Assembly: GCA_946886975.1 (NCBI GenBank)
Contig: CAMPJV010000135.1
Coordinates: 1 to 7,020 of the forward strand
Length of the DNA stretch: 7,020 bases
Reading direction: 5' to 3'
Source: an uncultured Taibaiella sp.
GTDB taxonomy: Bacteria > Bacteroidota > Bacteroidia > Chitinophagales > Chitinophagaceae
Every line of letters starts with the position of its first letter. Position 1 is the first letter of the stretch. The position numbers and the translations under genes are program-made. A model generated the notes under the pieces. The model searched no databases, had not been told where the DNA came from, and was given only the letters and a program-made list of their open reading frames with translations. Positions 1-6,083 of this stretch are shown here, piece after piece.

Positions 1-726
1 AGGGCAGTCACGATTGGCATCCATCGGCTTTGTGAACCAGACCCTGTTTTTAAACCTAAAGGTTTTGTCGGTCAGAGCACCTACAGGGCAAACATCTATG
101 ACGTTGCCAATAAACTCGTTATCGAGCGACTTGCCCAATAAGGTGCTTATCTCCGCATGATCCCCACGAGACAATATTCCATGCTCCCTTCTGTTTGTCA
201 GTTGCTCAGCCGTATATACACAACGGTAGCAGAGGATACACCGGGTCATGTGGAGCTGAATATAATCCCCTATGTCTTCTTTGTCAAATGTCCTTCGTTC
301 AAACTCGTAGCGAGTTCCTGCAGTTCCATGCTCATAACTAAGGTCCTGGAGGTCGCATTCACCGGCCTGGTCACATATGGGACAATCAAGCGGATGATTA
401 ATGAGGAGCATTTCAACCACGCCTTTTCGGGCGTCGAGTACCTTCTCTGAAGTGATACTTTTCACCTCCATTCCATCCATAACGGTAGTCCTGCAACTCG
501 CGACAAGCTTAGGCATTGGGCGGGGGTCCTTTTCAGATCCCTTGCTTACCTCTACGAGACAAGTCCGGCACTTCCCTCCGCTACCTTCCAGATTGGTGTA
601 GTAGCACATAGCCGGGGGAGTAACGTCGCCACCTATTTGCCGGGCAGCATTGAGAATAGTCGTCCCTGCCGGAACTTCTATTGTTATGTTATCAATGGTT
701 ACTTTAAAATTCTGTTGCTCTGACAT
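1..726 (-). CDS. nuoG: NADH-quinone oxidoreductase subunit G, N-terminal part (runs off left edge)
   Basis: Largest peripheral-arm subunit of complex I. It carries electrons from NuoF through a chain of Fe-S clusters towards NuoB in the cytoplasmic arm. I translated this frame by hand: 242 codons from ATG at 726-724 to the window edge with no stop. Residues 1 to about 85 form a 2Fe-2S ferredoxin domain with Cys41, Cys53, Cys56 and Cys78. Next comes the His-Cys3 4Fe-4S site with His111, Cys115, Cys118 and Cys124 (HPLDCPICDQAGEC), then a 4Fe-4S site with Cys163, Cys166, Cys169 and Cys213 (CILCYRCV and DVCPVGAL). The last residues (RVWFTKPMDANRDCP) begin the molybdopterin-oxidoreductase-like part, most of which lies outside the window. 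The start follows the nuoF stop by 43 bases. The protein begins MSEQQ, as NuoD does. Total length cannot be judged. Identity is secure from the complete ligand set and the operon position. Confidence 0.96.
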   Translation of the reverse strand, partial: MSEQQNFKVTIDNITIEVPAGTTILNAARQIGGDVTPPAMCYYTNLEGSGGKCRTCLVEVSKGSEKDPRPMPKLVASCRTTVMDGMEVKSITSEKVLDARKGVVEMLLINHPLDCPICDQAGECDLQDLSYEHGTAGTRYEFERRTFDKEDIGDYIQLHMTRCILCYRCVYTAEQLTNRREHGILSRGDHAEISTLLGKSLDNEFIGNVIDVCPVGALTDKTFRFKNRVWFTKPMDANRDCP

Positions 727-769
727 CGAGTCAAAAGTTATAAGTCAAAACCAATATTTCTCCTTCACC

Positions 770-2116
770 TCATACCCCAATTAATGGTAACGGGTCGGCA
801 TAGTGTGCTAATCCGAAGTTTCTTACCTGAGCTTCCTCCGGATGCGTCACATGCCATTCAAACTCATCCCTGAAATGGCGGATTGCGGCGGCCACGGGCC
901 ATGCAGCTGCGTCACCCAAGGGGCAGATAGTGTTTCCTTCGATCTTGCGCTGTATGTCCCAGAGCAGATCTATATCGCTCATCTTGCCCCTGCCGTACTC
1001 TATGTTCTTAAGTATCTTATGCATCCAGCCAGTACCTTCTCTACAGGGACTGCACTGGCCGCAGCTTTCATGCTGATAAAAACGCGCTAAAGTCATGGTG
1101 TGACGCACAACGCACTGATCCTCATCCAGGACAATGAAACCTCCGGAACCCATCATCGTTCCTGATGCGAAACCACCTTCAGACAGGCTCTCATAATTCA
1201 TATAACGTGTCTCCCCTTTAGCCGTCTTAAAGAGCAGGTTAGCCGGGACAATCGGAACAGAGGAGCCTCCAGGTATGCAAGCCTTCAGCTTTTTCCCATT
1301 TGGTATACCTCCACAGTAATCTTCACTGTATATAAACTCCTCGACTGAGATCGTCATGTCGATCTCATATACCCCGGGCTTATTAATATTGCCACATACA
1401 GACAACAGCTTTGTACCGGTAGAGCGGCCTACTCCTATCTTCGCATATTCCTCACCACCCATATTGATGATTGGGACTACTGCAGTTAATGTTTCAACAT
1501 TATTTACCACTGTCGGCCTCATCCAAACCCCCTGTATCGCAGGGAAGGGTGGCTTAATCCGAGGATTGCCCCTTTTCCCCTCAAGAGATTCAATCAATGC
1601 AGTCTCCTCTCCACATATATAAGCTCCTGCGCCCCTGTGGACATATATTTCACAATCGAACCCGGTGCCAAGAATATTATGACCAAGCCATCCCATTGCT
1701 TTCGCCTCCGCGATTGCTTCTTCTAATATATCAACAATCCAAGCATACTCTCCACGAATGTATATGTAGGTAAGGCTGCTTCCCAGTGCATAGCTACTTA
1801 CTATCAGTCCCTCAATCAGCAGGTGGGGCAGAAACTCCATGAGGTACCTGTCCTTAAATGTACCTGGTTCTGATTCGTCGGCATTGCAAACCAGGTGACG
1901 AGGTACACCTTCAGGCTTGGCAAGGAAACTCCATTTCATGCCTGTCGGGAAGCCCGCTCCGCCGCGTCCCCTGAGCCCACTTTTCTTTACCTCTTCCACC
2001 ACTTCATCGGTGGTCATCTTCAAAGCCTTTTCTACAGAACGATAGCCGCCATGTTTACGGTAAGTATCGTAGTTGCGGATTCCTTCAATATGTGCGTTCT
2101 CTAATAATAACTTCAT
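770..2116 (-). CDS. nuoF: NADH-quinone oxidoreductase subunit F (NADH- and FMN-binding)
   Basis: Catalytic entry subunit of complex I. It oxidises NADH using FMN and passes electrons to its 4Fe-4S cluster and on to NuoE and NuoG. The 448 residues are of normal family length. The glycine-rich nucleotide-binding stretch GLRGRGGAGFPTGMKW is at 47-62. FMN-site motifs follow: NADESEPGTFKDR at 78-90 and GAGAYICGEETALIE at 162-176. The C-terminal 4Fe-4S ligands are Cys352, Cys355 and Cys358 (ESCGQCSPCREG) plus Cys398 (NTICPLGD). The ATG at 2116 gives the expected short N-terminus before the NADH-binding domain, and no strong ribosome-binding site is visible, as is usual in Bacteroidota. It lies 65 bases after nuoE and 43 bases before nuoG. 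All key residues are present, so an active subunit is expected. Confidence 0.98.
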   Translation of the reverse strand: MKLLLENAHIEGIRNYDTYRKHGGYRSVEKALKMTTDEVVEEVKKSGLRGRGGAGFPTGMKWSFLAKPEGVPRHLVCNADESEPGTFKDRYLMEFLPHLLIEGLIVSSYALGSSLTYIYIRGEYAWIVDILEEAIAEAKAMGWLGHNILGTGFDCEIYVHRGAGAYICGEETALIESLEGKRGNPRIKPPFPAIQGVWMRPTVVNNVETLTAVVPIINMGGEEYAKIGVGRSTGTKLLSVCGNINKPGVYEIDMTISVEEFIYSEDYCGGIPNGKKLKACIPGGSSVPIVPANLLFKTAKGETRYMNYESLSEGGFASGTMMGSGGFIVLDEDQCVVRHTMTLARFYQHESCGQCSPCREGTGWMHKILKNIEYGRGKMSDIDLLWDIQRKIEGNTICPLGDAAAWPVAAAIRHFRDEFEWHVTHPEEAQVRNFGLAHYADPLPLIGV

Positions 2117-2181
2117 CTTACATCAATCTACAGAGGTCTTCTTGATTCAAGTAAATCCACGTTCAGGAGCAGCTCATAAAC

Positions 2182-2679
2182 CTAGTTGTTTATAGCTGCA
2201 TTTCGTCTGCACTCTTCTATTATCCGGTCAACTTTCTCCTTTGTCAGGTGCTCTCTATAATTATTCCCCAATTGCATCATTGGAGCATACCCGCAGGCAC
2301 CCAGACATTCTGCAGGCTTTAAAGTAAACAAACCATCAGGTGTCGTTTCTCCTTCCTGGATACTAAGTTTCTCCTTGATGTAATCTATGATCTCATCACT
2401 GCCATTAACCATACATGGACCAGTACGACATACCTCGAACAGGTATTTGCCAACTGGTTTCAGGTTGAACATGGAATAAAAGGTTGCCACCTCATACACC
2501 TCGATCGGAAGGATATTGAGCAGCCCTGCCACGTAATCCATGGCATCTACGCTTAGCCATCCGCCGTTTTCATCCTGGGCCATGTGCAATAGAGGTATCA
2601 ATGCGCTCTTATGCTTCCCATCCGGATAGCGTGCGATGATCTCTTTTACCTTAGTCAACTTCTCTTCTGAAAAAACCAT
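2182..2679 (-). CDS. nuoE: NADH-quinone oxidoreductase subunit E (2Fe-2S)
   Basis: Small thioredoxin-like Fe-S subunit that pairs with NuoF in the NADH-oxidising module. Counting from the ATG, it has 165 residues, a normal length. The N-terminal helical region carries the family pattern around KSALIPLLHMAQDENGGWLS, followed by IEVYEVATFYSMF. The thioredoxin-like half holds the 2Fe-2S ligands Cys84 and Cys89 (EVCRTGPC), then Cys125 and Cys129 (AECLGACGYAP). I chose the ATG at 2679-2677; the open frame also contains a TTG one codon upstream at 2682, but ATG directly follows it and leaves a 12-base A-rich gap after the nuoD stop (2692-2694). Close spacing to nuoD indicates co-transcription. All four ligands are present, so a functional subunit is expected. 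Confidence 0.97.
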   Translation of the reverse strand: MVFSEEKLTKVKEIIARYPDGKHKSALIPLLHMAQDENGGWLSVDAMDYVAGLLNILPIEVYEVATFYSMFNLKPVGKYLFEVCRTGPCMVNGSDEIIDYIKEKLSIQEGETTPDGLFTLKPAECLGACGYAPMMQLGNNYREHLTKEKVDRIIEECRRNAAINN

Positions 2680-2691
2680 CAATCTTTTTAA

Positions 2692-3909
2692 TTAGCCGTC
2701 AAGTTCTCCGGCGATTACATTTAGACTGCTCAGCGTGACAATTGCATCACTCAACAGTCCGTTCTTAATAATCTCCGGGAACACCTGGTAATATATAAAA
2801 CATGGACGCCGGAAGTGTAAACGATAAGGTGTACGCCCGCCGTCGCTTATTAAGTAATAGCCAACCTCGCCGTTCCCGCCTTCCACCGAACAATATACTT
2901 CACCCGGCAGGATCTCAGTCTCGCCCATTATTATCTTGAAGTGATAAATAAGAGCCTCCATTTTTGTATACACATCCTTCTTTTCAGGAAGGTAGAACTC
3001 CGGAACATCCGCATGGAAAACTGACGGATCCAGATCTTTTAACTTCTCCAGTGCCTGCTGTATGATACCCATACTTTCCCATATCTCCATGTTCCTGACC
3101 ATAAACCTGTCATAAACATCCCCTGTTGATCCAATGGGTATTTTGAAGTCGAAATCTTCATATGAACTATAAGGCGTCGCAACTCTCACATCGTAATCCA
3201 CACCAGCCGCTCGCAGGTTCGGCCCAGTAACACTATATGCCAATGCCATTTCAGCCGTTAATGGTCCAGCACCCATACAGCGTTCCATGAATATCCTGTT
3301 CCGGTTCAGCAGGTCTTCAAACTCTTTGTAGGCCTGAGGGAATGTCTCGATAAGATCATCAAGTTTATCCCACGCAGCCTGAGTAAAGTTTCGTTCGAAA
3401 CCTCCAAATCTGCCAATGTTGGTTGTTAACCGTGAGCCGCAGATCTCCTCGAATATCTCATATATTTTTTCCCTGTACTGGAATACGTATGTGAAGCCAG
3501 TCAACGCACCGGTGTCTACCCCGATGACTGAATTACACACAAGGTGATCAGCAACGCGGGCGAGTTCCATGATTATTACCCTTAGGTAATCTACGCGCTT
3601 CGGAGTTTGAATGCCGACCAGCTTCTCGACGGTGAGGTGCCAGCCAATATTATTGATTGGCGCAGAGCAATAATTTAACCTGTCGGTGAGCGGAGTGATC
3701 TGATAGTAGGGCCGACGCTCTGCAATTTTTTCAAAAGCGCGATGTATATAGCCAACTGTTGGTTCCGTACGCAGCACGCGTTCACCATCTACCTCAAGAA
3801 CATTCTGAAAAACGCCATGAGTAGCGGGGTGCGTGGGCCCCAGATTCAGAGTAGTCGTCTGTTTAGCCAGCGACTCGTCAGGTAATTTGATATGTTGTTG
3901 TTCACTCAT
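2692..3909 (-). CDS. nuoD: NADH-quinone oxidoreductase subunit D (49 kDa, quinone-site subunit)
   Basis: Homologue of the large subunit of NiFe hydrogenases. With NuoB it forms the quinone-reduction site at the junction of the arms. The 405 residues match the usual length of an unfused NuoD. The signature LNLGPTHPATHGVF is at 21-34. By alignment from memory to Thermus Nqo4, His31 and Tyr80 (DRLNY) correspond to the quinone-contacting His38 and Tyr87, and Asp132 (GVDTGAL) corresponds to the conserved Asp139. Other family stretches are GYIHRAFEK (53-61), NIGRFGGF (164-171), LRAAGVDYDVR (232-242) and YYLISDGG (351-358). The protein ends GELDG, whereas members I remember end in an Asp-Arg pair. 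nuoC lies 38 bases upstream and a small hairpin (3919-3931) sits just before the start. It is separate from nuoC, unlike the fused nuoCD of enterobacteria. Confidence 0.98.
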   Translation of the reverse strand: MSEQQHIKLPDESLAKQTTTLNLGPTHPATHGVFQNVLEVDGERVLRTEPTVGYIHRAFEKIAERRPYYQITPLTDRLNYCSAPINNIGWHLTVEKLVGIQTPKRVDYLRVIIMELARVADHLVCNSVIGVDTGALTGFTYVFQYREKIYEIFEEICGSRLTTNIGRFGGFERNFTQAAWDKLDDLIETFPQAYKEFEDLLNRNRIFMERCMGAGPLTAEMALAYSVTGPNLRAAGVDYDVRVATPYSSYEDFDFKIPIGSTGDVYDRFMVRNMEIWESMGIIQQALEKLKDLDPSVFHADVPEFYLPEKKDVYTKMEALIYHFKIIMGETEILPGEVYCSVEGGNGEVGYYLISDGGRTPYRLHFRRPCFIYYQVFPEIIKNGLLSDAIVTLSSLNVIAGELDG

Positions 3910-3947
3910 TATGAAGATCTGCCAGCGGCAGACTAAATTACTAATCG

Positions 3948-4475
3948 CTATTCGTTATGATATGTGGCAGTTTTTTCCCCGCCACGACCAAACATTTCAT
4001 CATCCTTATCAGTACGCTGAGGATCTTCGAGTGTATACTCCTTTCGCATGGGGAAATAATCCATTTCGTCTGCATTGAGAATTCTGCGGAGGTCTGGATG
4101 TCCCACAAAGTTTACACCGTAAAAGTCGTACGTTTCACGTTCCATCCAGTTGGCGCCGGGAAACAGTTGAGTCGCCGTAAATACGTCAGGTTTTTCTATC
4201 GGAGCATATACTTTAACCCTGATACGTATATTTTCCGGCAGATTGTGCAGATGATAAACTACCGCAATTTCCATGCCTTTCTTTTCAGGATAATGCACTG
4301 CTGTCAGGTCTGTCAGAAACCTGAAGGCGAGTTGCTCATCGTCGTATAAATGCTGAAGCACCTTCAAATTCTGATCAAGGGGCGCAGATATGGATAGCAT
4401 CCCGTAGGACTCTTCAAAAGTTAACTGATCATCGAATTTTTCCGTCAGACGTAGCCTGACTTGTTCATTGGTCAT
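3948..4475 (-). CDS. nuoC: NADH-quinone oxidoreductase subunit C (30 kDa)
   Basis: Peripheral-arm structural subunit that docks on NuoD and NuoB; it binds no cofactor. The protein has 175 residues. The family signature is unmistakable: ERETYDFYGVNFVGHPDLRR at 112-131, followed by MRKEYTLEDP at 143-152. The N-terminal half (residues 1 to about 100) has the expected alpha/beta region including FRFLTDLTAVHYPEKKG and a beta strand around MEIAVVYHL. The C-terminal tail after 155 is charged and Gly-rich (EMFGRGGEKTATYHNE), and this variable extension does not affect the assignment. The ATG at 4475 lies 52 bases after the nuoB stop; the gap contains no signal that I can recognise. Its place between nuoB and nuoD is the standard complex I gene order. 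Confidence 0.97.
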   Translation of the reverse strand: MTNEQVRLRLTEKFDDQLTFEESYGMLSISAPLDQNLKVLQHLYDDEQLAFRFLTDLTAVHYPEKKGMEIAVVYHLHNLPENIRIRVKVYAPIEKPDVFTATQLFPGANWMERETYDFYGVNFVGHPDLRRILNADEMDYFPMRKEYTLEDPQRTDKDDEMFGRGGEKTATYHNE

Positions 4476-4527
4476 AATAATATCTAAACGTCCGCAGGGT
4501 CATAGTGCCATCACCAAAACCACCACT

Positions 4528-5097
4528 TTATTGAATTCCGTAGGTCTCCAGCAACCCCTTGTACTGTTCGCTGGTTCGCCTACGCAGACTTTCATTTCCG
4601 ACAAGCTCCTGAAGCTTAAGTATTCCATCAATTATCCCTTCCGGCCGCGGTGGGCAACCTGGTACGTACACATCTACCGGAATTACCTGGTCTATGCCTT
4701 GCAGGACCGAATAAGAATCAAATATTCCTCCGCTGCTTGCACAAGCGCCAATAGCAACTACCCAACGAGGTTCCGCCATCTGGACATATACCTGACGGAG
4801 AATTGGTCCCAGCTTCTTGGAAATTGTACCGGCGACCAGCAACATATCACATTGCCTGGGCGTAAAACCCATGCGCTCAGAGCCAAATCTTGCTAGGTCA
4901 TAGTTCGAACCCATGGTGGCCATAAATTCGATTCCACAACATGAAGTAGCAAAGGGCAGGGGCCAAAGTGAATTCTTTCTTGCCAACCCAACTACCTTAT
5001 CGAATGAAGTAGCGTAAAAGCCCTCGCCGGCATAGCCTTGAGGCAAATCCACCATCTTCACCTTATCATTCGTATTATATTGAACCGGACGAGGCAT
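4528..5097 (-). CDS. nuoB: NADH-quinone oxidoreductase subunit B (terminal 4Fe-4S cluster)
   Basis: Carries the last cluster of the electron chain (N2) and hands electrons to quinone beside NuoD. From the ATG at 5097 it has 189 residues. The unusual tandem-cysteine ligand motif is present as Cys53-Cys54 (TSCCGIEF), with Cys119 (AIGACASSGG) and Cys148 (VPGCPPRPEGI) completing the set. The long stretch ARFGSERMGFTPRQCDMLLV at 69-88 is typical of the family. A TTG three codons upstream (5106) could extend the frame by MLI, but it overlaps the preceding small gene and lies inside an AT-rich repeat end. The ATG, giving MPRPVQYN, is the better choice. The stop codon of the upstream four-helix-bundle gene ends only two bases before this ATG, so translation may be coupled. 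All ligands are intact, so the neighbouring cassette has not damaged the coding part. Confidence 0.97.
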   Translation of the reverse strand: MPRPVQYNTNDKVKMVDLPQGYAGEGFYATSFDKVVGLARKNSLWPLPFATSCCGIEFMATMGSNYDLARFGSERMGFTPRQCDMLLVAGTISKKLGPILRQVYVQMAEPRWVVAIGACASSGGIFDSYSVLQGIDQVIPVDVYVPGCPPRPEGIIDGILKLQELVGNESLRRRTSEQYKGLLETYGIQ

Positions 5098-5099
5098 AA

Positions 5100-5477
5100 T
5101 TAACAATTTTGAATTTTGGATGTTGAATTAACTAAGTTCTCCCTCGATGTCTTTACAATAGACGTAACTATTCGAATAATTGCACCTACTTCTTCTATCA
5201 AATATGTCAAGTCAAGCTTCGTCAGTCCACTTTCTTGCAGCAACATCAGCCAATACTCAGTTTCTCTGGCTTCCTTTGAAGCAATGCTCATTTTGGAAAT
5301 AAAGTCAGCCTTACTCTGTGCTGCTTCTGCCTCAACAATATTTGCGCCGATGCTTGTACCTGATCGGAGCAATTGCTTTGACAGAATATATTCCTTTTCC
5401 TCATTAAGCGCCTTATATAATTCAATGATCTCCAAGGAAAATTTAAAACTCTTTGCCTTAATAATATTGTCCTTCAT
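5100..5477 (-). CDS. Four-helix-bundle protein, S23 / 23S rRNA intervening-sequence family
   Basis: The 125-residue protein is all-helical in appearance, with the family pattern SKQLLRSGTSIGANIVEAEA at 33-52, then SKADFISKMSIASKEARETE at 55-74, YWLMLLQESGL, and a last helix to about residue 115. This is the four-helix-bundle family (Pfam 23S_rRNA_IVP, TIGR02436), first seen as an ORF inside intervening sequences of 23S rRNA genes and related to the Avd accessory protein of diversity-generating retroelements. The cellular function of stand-alone copies is not established. It splits nuoA from nuoB, in the same orientation. GC content of 5101-5570 is about 34-35% by hand count, against about 40-55% in three nuoB lines I counted. 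The last nine residues (NSTSKIQNC) are encoded by the flanking repeat. An in-frame ATG upstream (5531) is followed by a stop, which supports ATG 5477. No role in complex I is implied by the sequence. Confidence 0.9.
   Translation of the reverse strand: MKDNIIKAKSFKFSLEIIELYKALNEEKEYILSKQLLRSGTSIGANIVEAEAAQSKADFISKMSIASKEARETEYWLMLLQESGLTKLDLTYLIEEVGAIIRIVTSIVKTSRENLVNSTSKIQNC
5111..5127. repeat. Left arm of imperfect inverted repeat
   Basis: Reads GAATTTTGGATGTTGAA on the plus strand. It matches the reverse complement of 5510-5526 with one mismatch and one single-base gap (15 pairs by hand). It lies inside the end of the S23-type ORF and supplies its last codons. A further partial match, GAATTTTGG, pairs with 5482-5490 on the other side. 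Confidence 0.6.
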
Positions 5478-5570
5478 ACCGCCAAAATTCTCAATTCAAC
5501 ACATTATCATTTCAACATTCAAATTCTTCATACCCTTTAAACAATCAAATTCTAAAATTCATCATTTTAA
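5478..5570. repeat. AT-rich degenerate repeat tract between nuoA and the S23-type gene
   Basis: This 93-base gap has about 25% GC by hand count. On the plus strand it is made of varied copies of short units such as CAAAATTC, TCAATTCAAC, CAACATTCAAATTC and CAAATTCTAAAATTC. Similar units recur in complement at 5104-5129. Nothing in it looks like a gene. It contains one in-frame ATG upstream of the S23-type ORF, closed by a stop before that ORF begins. Confidence 0.5.
5510..5526. repeat. Right arm of imperfect inverted repeat
   Basis: Reads TTTCAACATTCAAATTC on the plus strand, the near-complement of 5111-5127. It lies in the leader of the S23-type gene, 33 bases before its ATG. Confidence 0.6.
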
Positions 5571-5963
5571 TCAATCCTCCCATTCCAAAGCACCTTTTTT
5601 CAGGATATAGATAAACCCACACAAAAAGAAAGCCACGAACATAACCACGGCAATAAACCCTTCCATGCCTAATTCCCTGAAATTGACTGCATAAGGATAG
5701 AAGAAGATCACCTCCACGTCGAATAAGACGAAAAGTATGGCAACAAGAAAGTACTTAATGGCCATTGGCTGTCTTGCATTTCCTACAGAAGGGATGCCGG
5801 ACTCGAAATTGATCAGCTTGCCCGTGGTTGGTCTTTTAGGGCCCAGCAGATGAGTAGCCGCCAACATGAAAGCCACAAAGCCTATTGCAACCACAAGTTG
5901 CAATACTACAGGTAAGTAATCAATTGGTGTATTTGTAGTGACTTCCAACAGTAGAGGACCCAT
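5571..5963 (-). CDS. nuoA: NADH-quinone oxidoreductase subunit A
   Basis: Small membrane subunit of complex I at the junction between the peripheral and membrane arms, near the quinone channel. The protein has 130 residues with three predicted membrane helices, about 17-40, 69-90 and 102-121. The loop after helix 1 carries the family stretch NFESGIPSVGNARQP (52-66), with conserved Glu54. Helix 2 contains AILFVLFDVEVIFFYPYA (75-92), in which Asp82 and Glu84 are the conserved acidic residues. The ATG at 5963 is the first gene start of the operon; a promoter match lies 32-61 bases upstream. The stop TGA (5573-5571) is followed by 93 bases of AT-rich repeat and then the S23-type gene, rather than directly by nuoB. 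No damage to the gene is seen. Confidence 0.97.
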   Translation of the reverse strand: MGPLLLEVTTNTPIDYLPVVLQLVVAIGFVAFMLAATHLLGPKRPTTGKLINFESGIPSVGNARQPMAIKYFLVAILFVLFDVEVIFFYPYAVNFRELGMEGFIAVVMFVAFFLCGFIYILKKGALEWED

Positions 5964-5994
5964 AAGTGTAGCTATGCTCTGGAAAAATAACGCA

Positions 5995-6024
5995 CAAATG
6001 TAAGCCTATGGGGGGAAATTACAA
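5995..6024 (-). promoter_or_regulatory. Predicted Bacteroidota-type promoter of the nuo operon
   Basis: On the minus strand, TACATTTG (5995-6002) matches the Bacteroidota -7 element TAnnTTTG exactly. A TTG (6022-6024) lies 19 bases upstream of it, the expected spacing for the -33 element. Transcription would begin near 5988-5990, leaving a leader of roughly 25 bases before nuoA. It sits between the hairpin at 6067-6083 and nuoA, where an operon promoter should be. Confidence 0.6.
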
Positions 6025-6066
6025 CATGTCGCTAACATCCGTAATGTGAGCAAATATGCTAAGGCT

Positions 6067-6083
6067 GTCCGGGCAACCCGGAC
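6067..6083 (-). terminator. GC-rich hairpin after the surface-protein gene, possible terminator
   Basis: Perfect 7-bp inverted repeat, GTCCGGG and CCCGGAC around a 3-base loop, 30 bases beyond the stop codon of the surface-protein gene and upstream of the nuo promoter. Position and stem strength suit a transcription end. There is no run of T after the stem on either strand, so it may be only an mRNA 3'-end structure. An 8-base palindrome GACCGGTC lies close by at 6088-6095. Confidence 0.4.

Larger units (their letters stand above)
5111..5526 (-). mobile_element. Candidate IVS-like cassette with complementary ends around the S23-type gene
   Basis: The S23-type gene is enclosed by an imperfect inverted repeat, with outer arms at 5111-5127 and 5510-5526 as I can best place them. 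The cassette is AT-rich relative to the nuo genes and lies exactly in the nuoA-nuoB junction, where complex I operons normally have nothing. In an RNA copy the two ends could pair and close a loop of roughly 380 bases, like the stem that bounds intervening sequences in 23S rRNA. That it moved as a unit is an inference: I see no transposase and no clear target duplication, and the true ends could lie anywhere within the AT-rich flanks. Confidence 0.45.

Noticed and set aside
157..601. Two overlapping plus-strand open frames at the left end
   Set aside because: They lie opposite the intact minus-strand nuoG frame, whose Fe-S ligand motifs are unmistakable. The plus-strand translations show no family features.
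4468..4896. Plus-strand open frame opposite nuoB
   Set aside because: Shadow of the nuoB coding sequence; the minus strand carries all cluster ligands.
5098..5106. TTG start that would lengthen NuoB by three residues
   Set aside because: It overlaps the stop of the preceding gene and lies in repeat sequence. The following ATG gives a normal NuoB N-terminus.
5100..5477. Diversity-generating retroelement accessory protein (Avd)
   Set aside because: The fold family is related, but no reverse transcriptase, template repeat or variable repeat is present in the window, and the sequence pattern fits the S23/IVS type.
5478..5570. Own promoter for the S23-type gene
   Set aside because: AGAATTTG occurs twice on the coding strand and resembles the -7 element, but both copies lack the leading TA and I see no convincing spaced TTG. 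They are better explained as part of the repeat units.
5478..5570. CRISPR array
   Set aside because: The units are short, degenerate and irregularly spaced, with no constant-length spacers or cas genes.
5116..5610. Plus-strand open frame of 164 codons opposite the S23-type gene
   Set aside because: It is the complement of the recognised four-helix-bundle ORF plus AT-rich repeat and the end of nuoA. No recognisable domain is seen.
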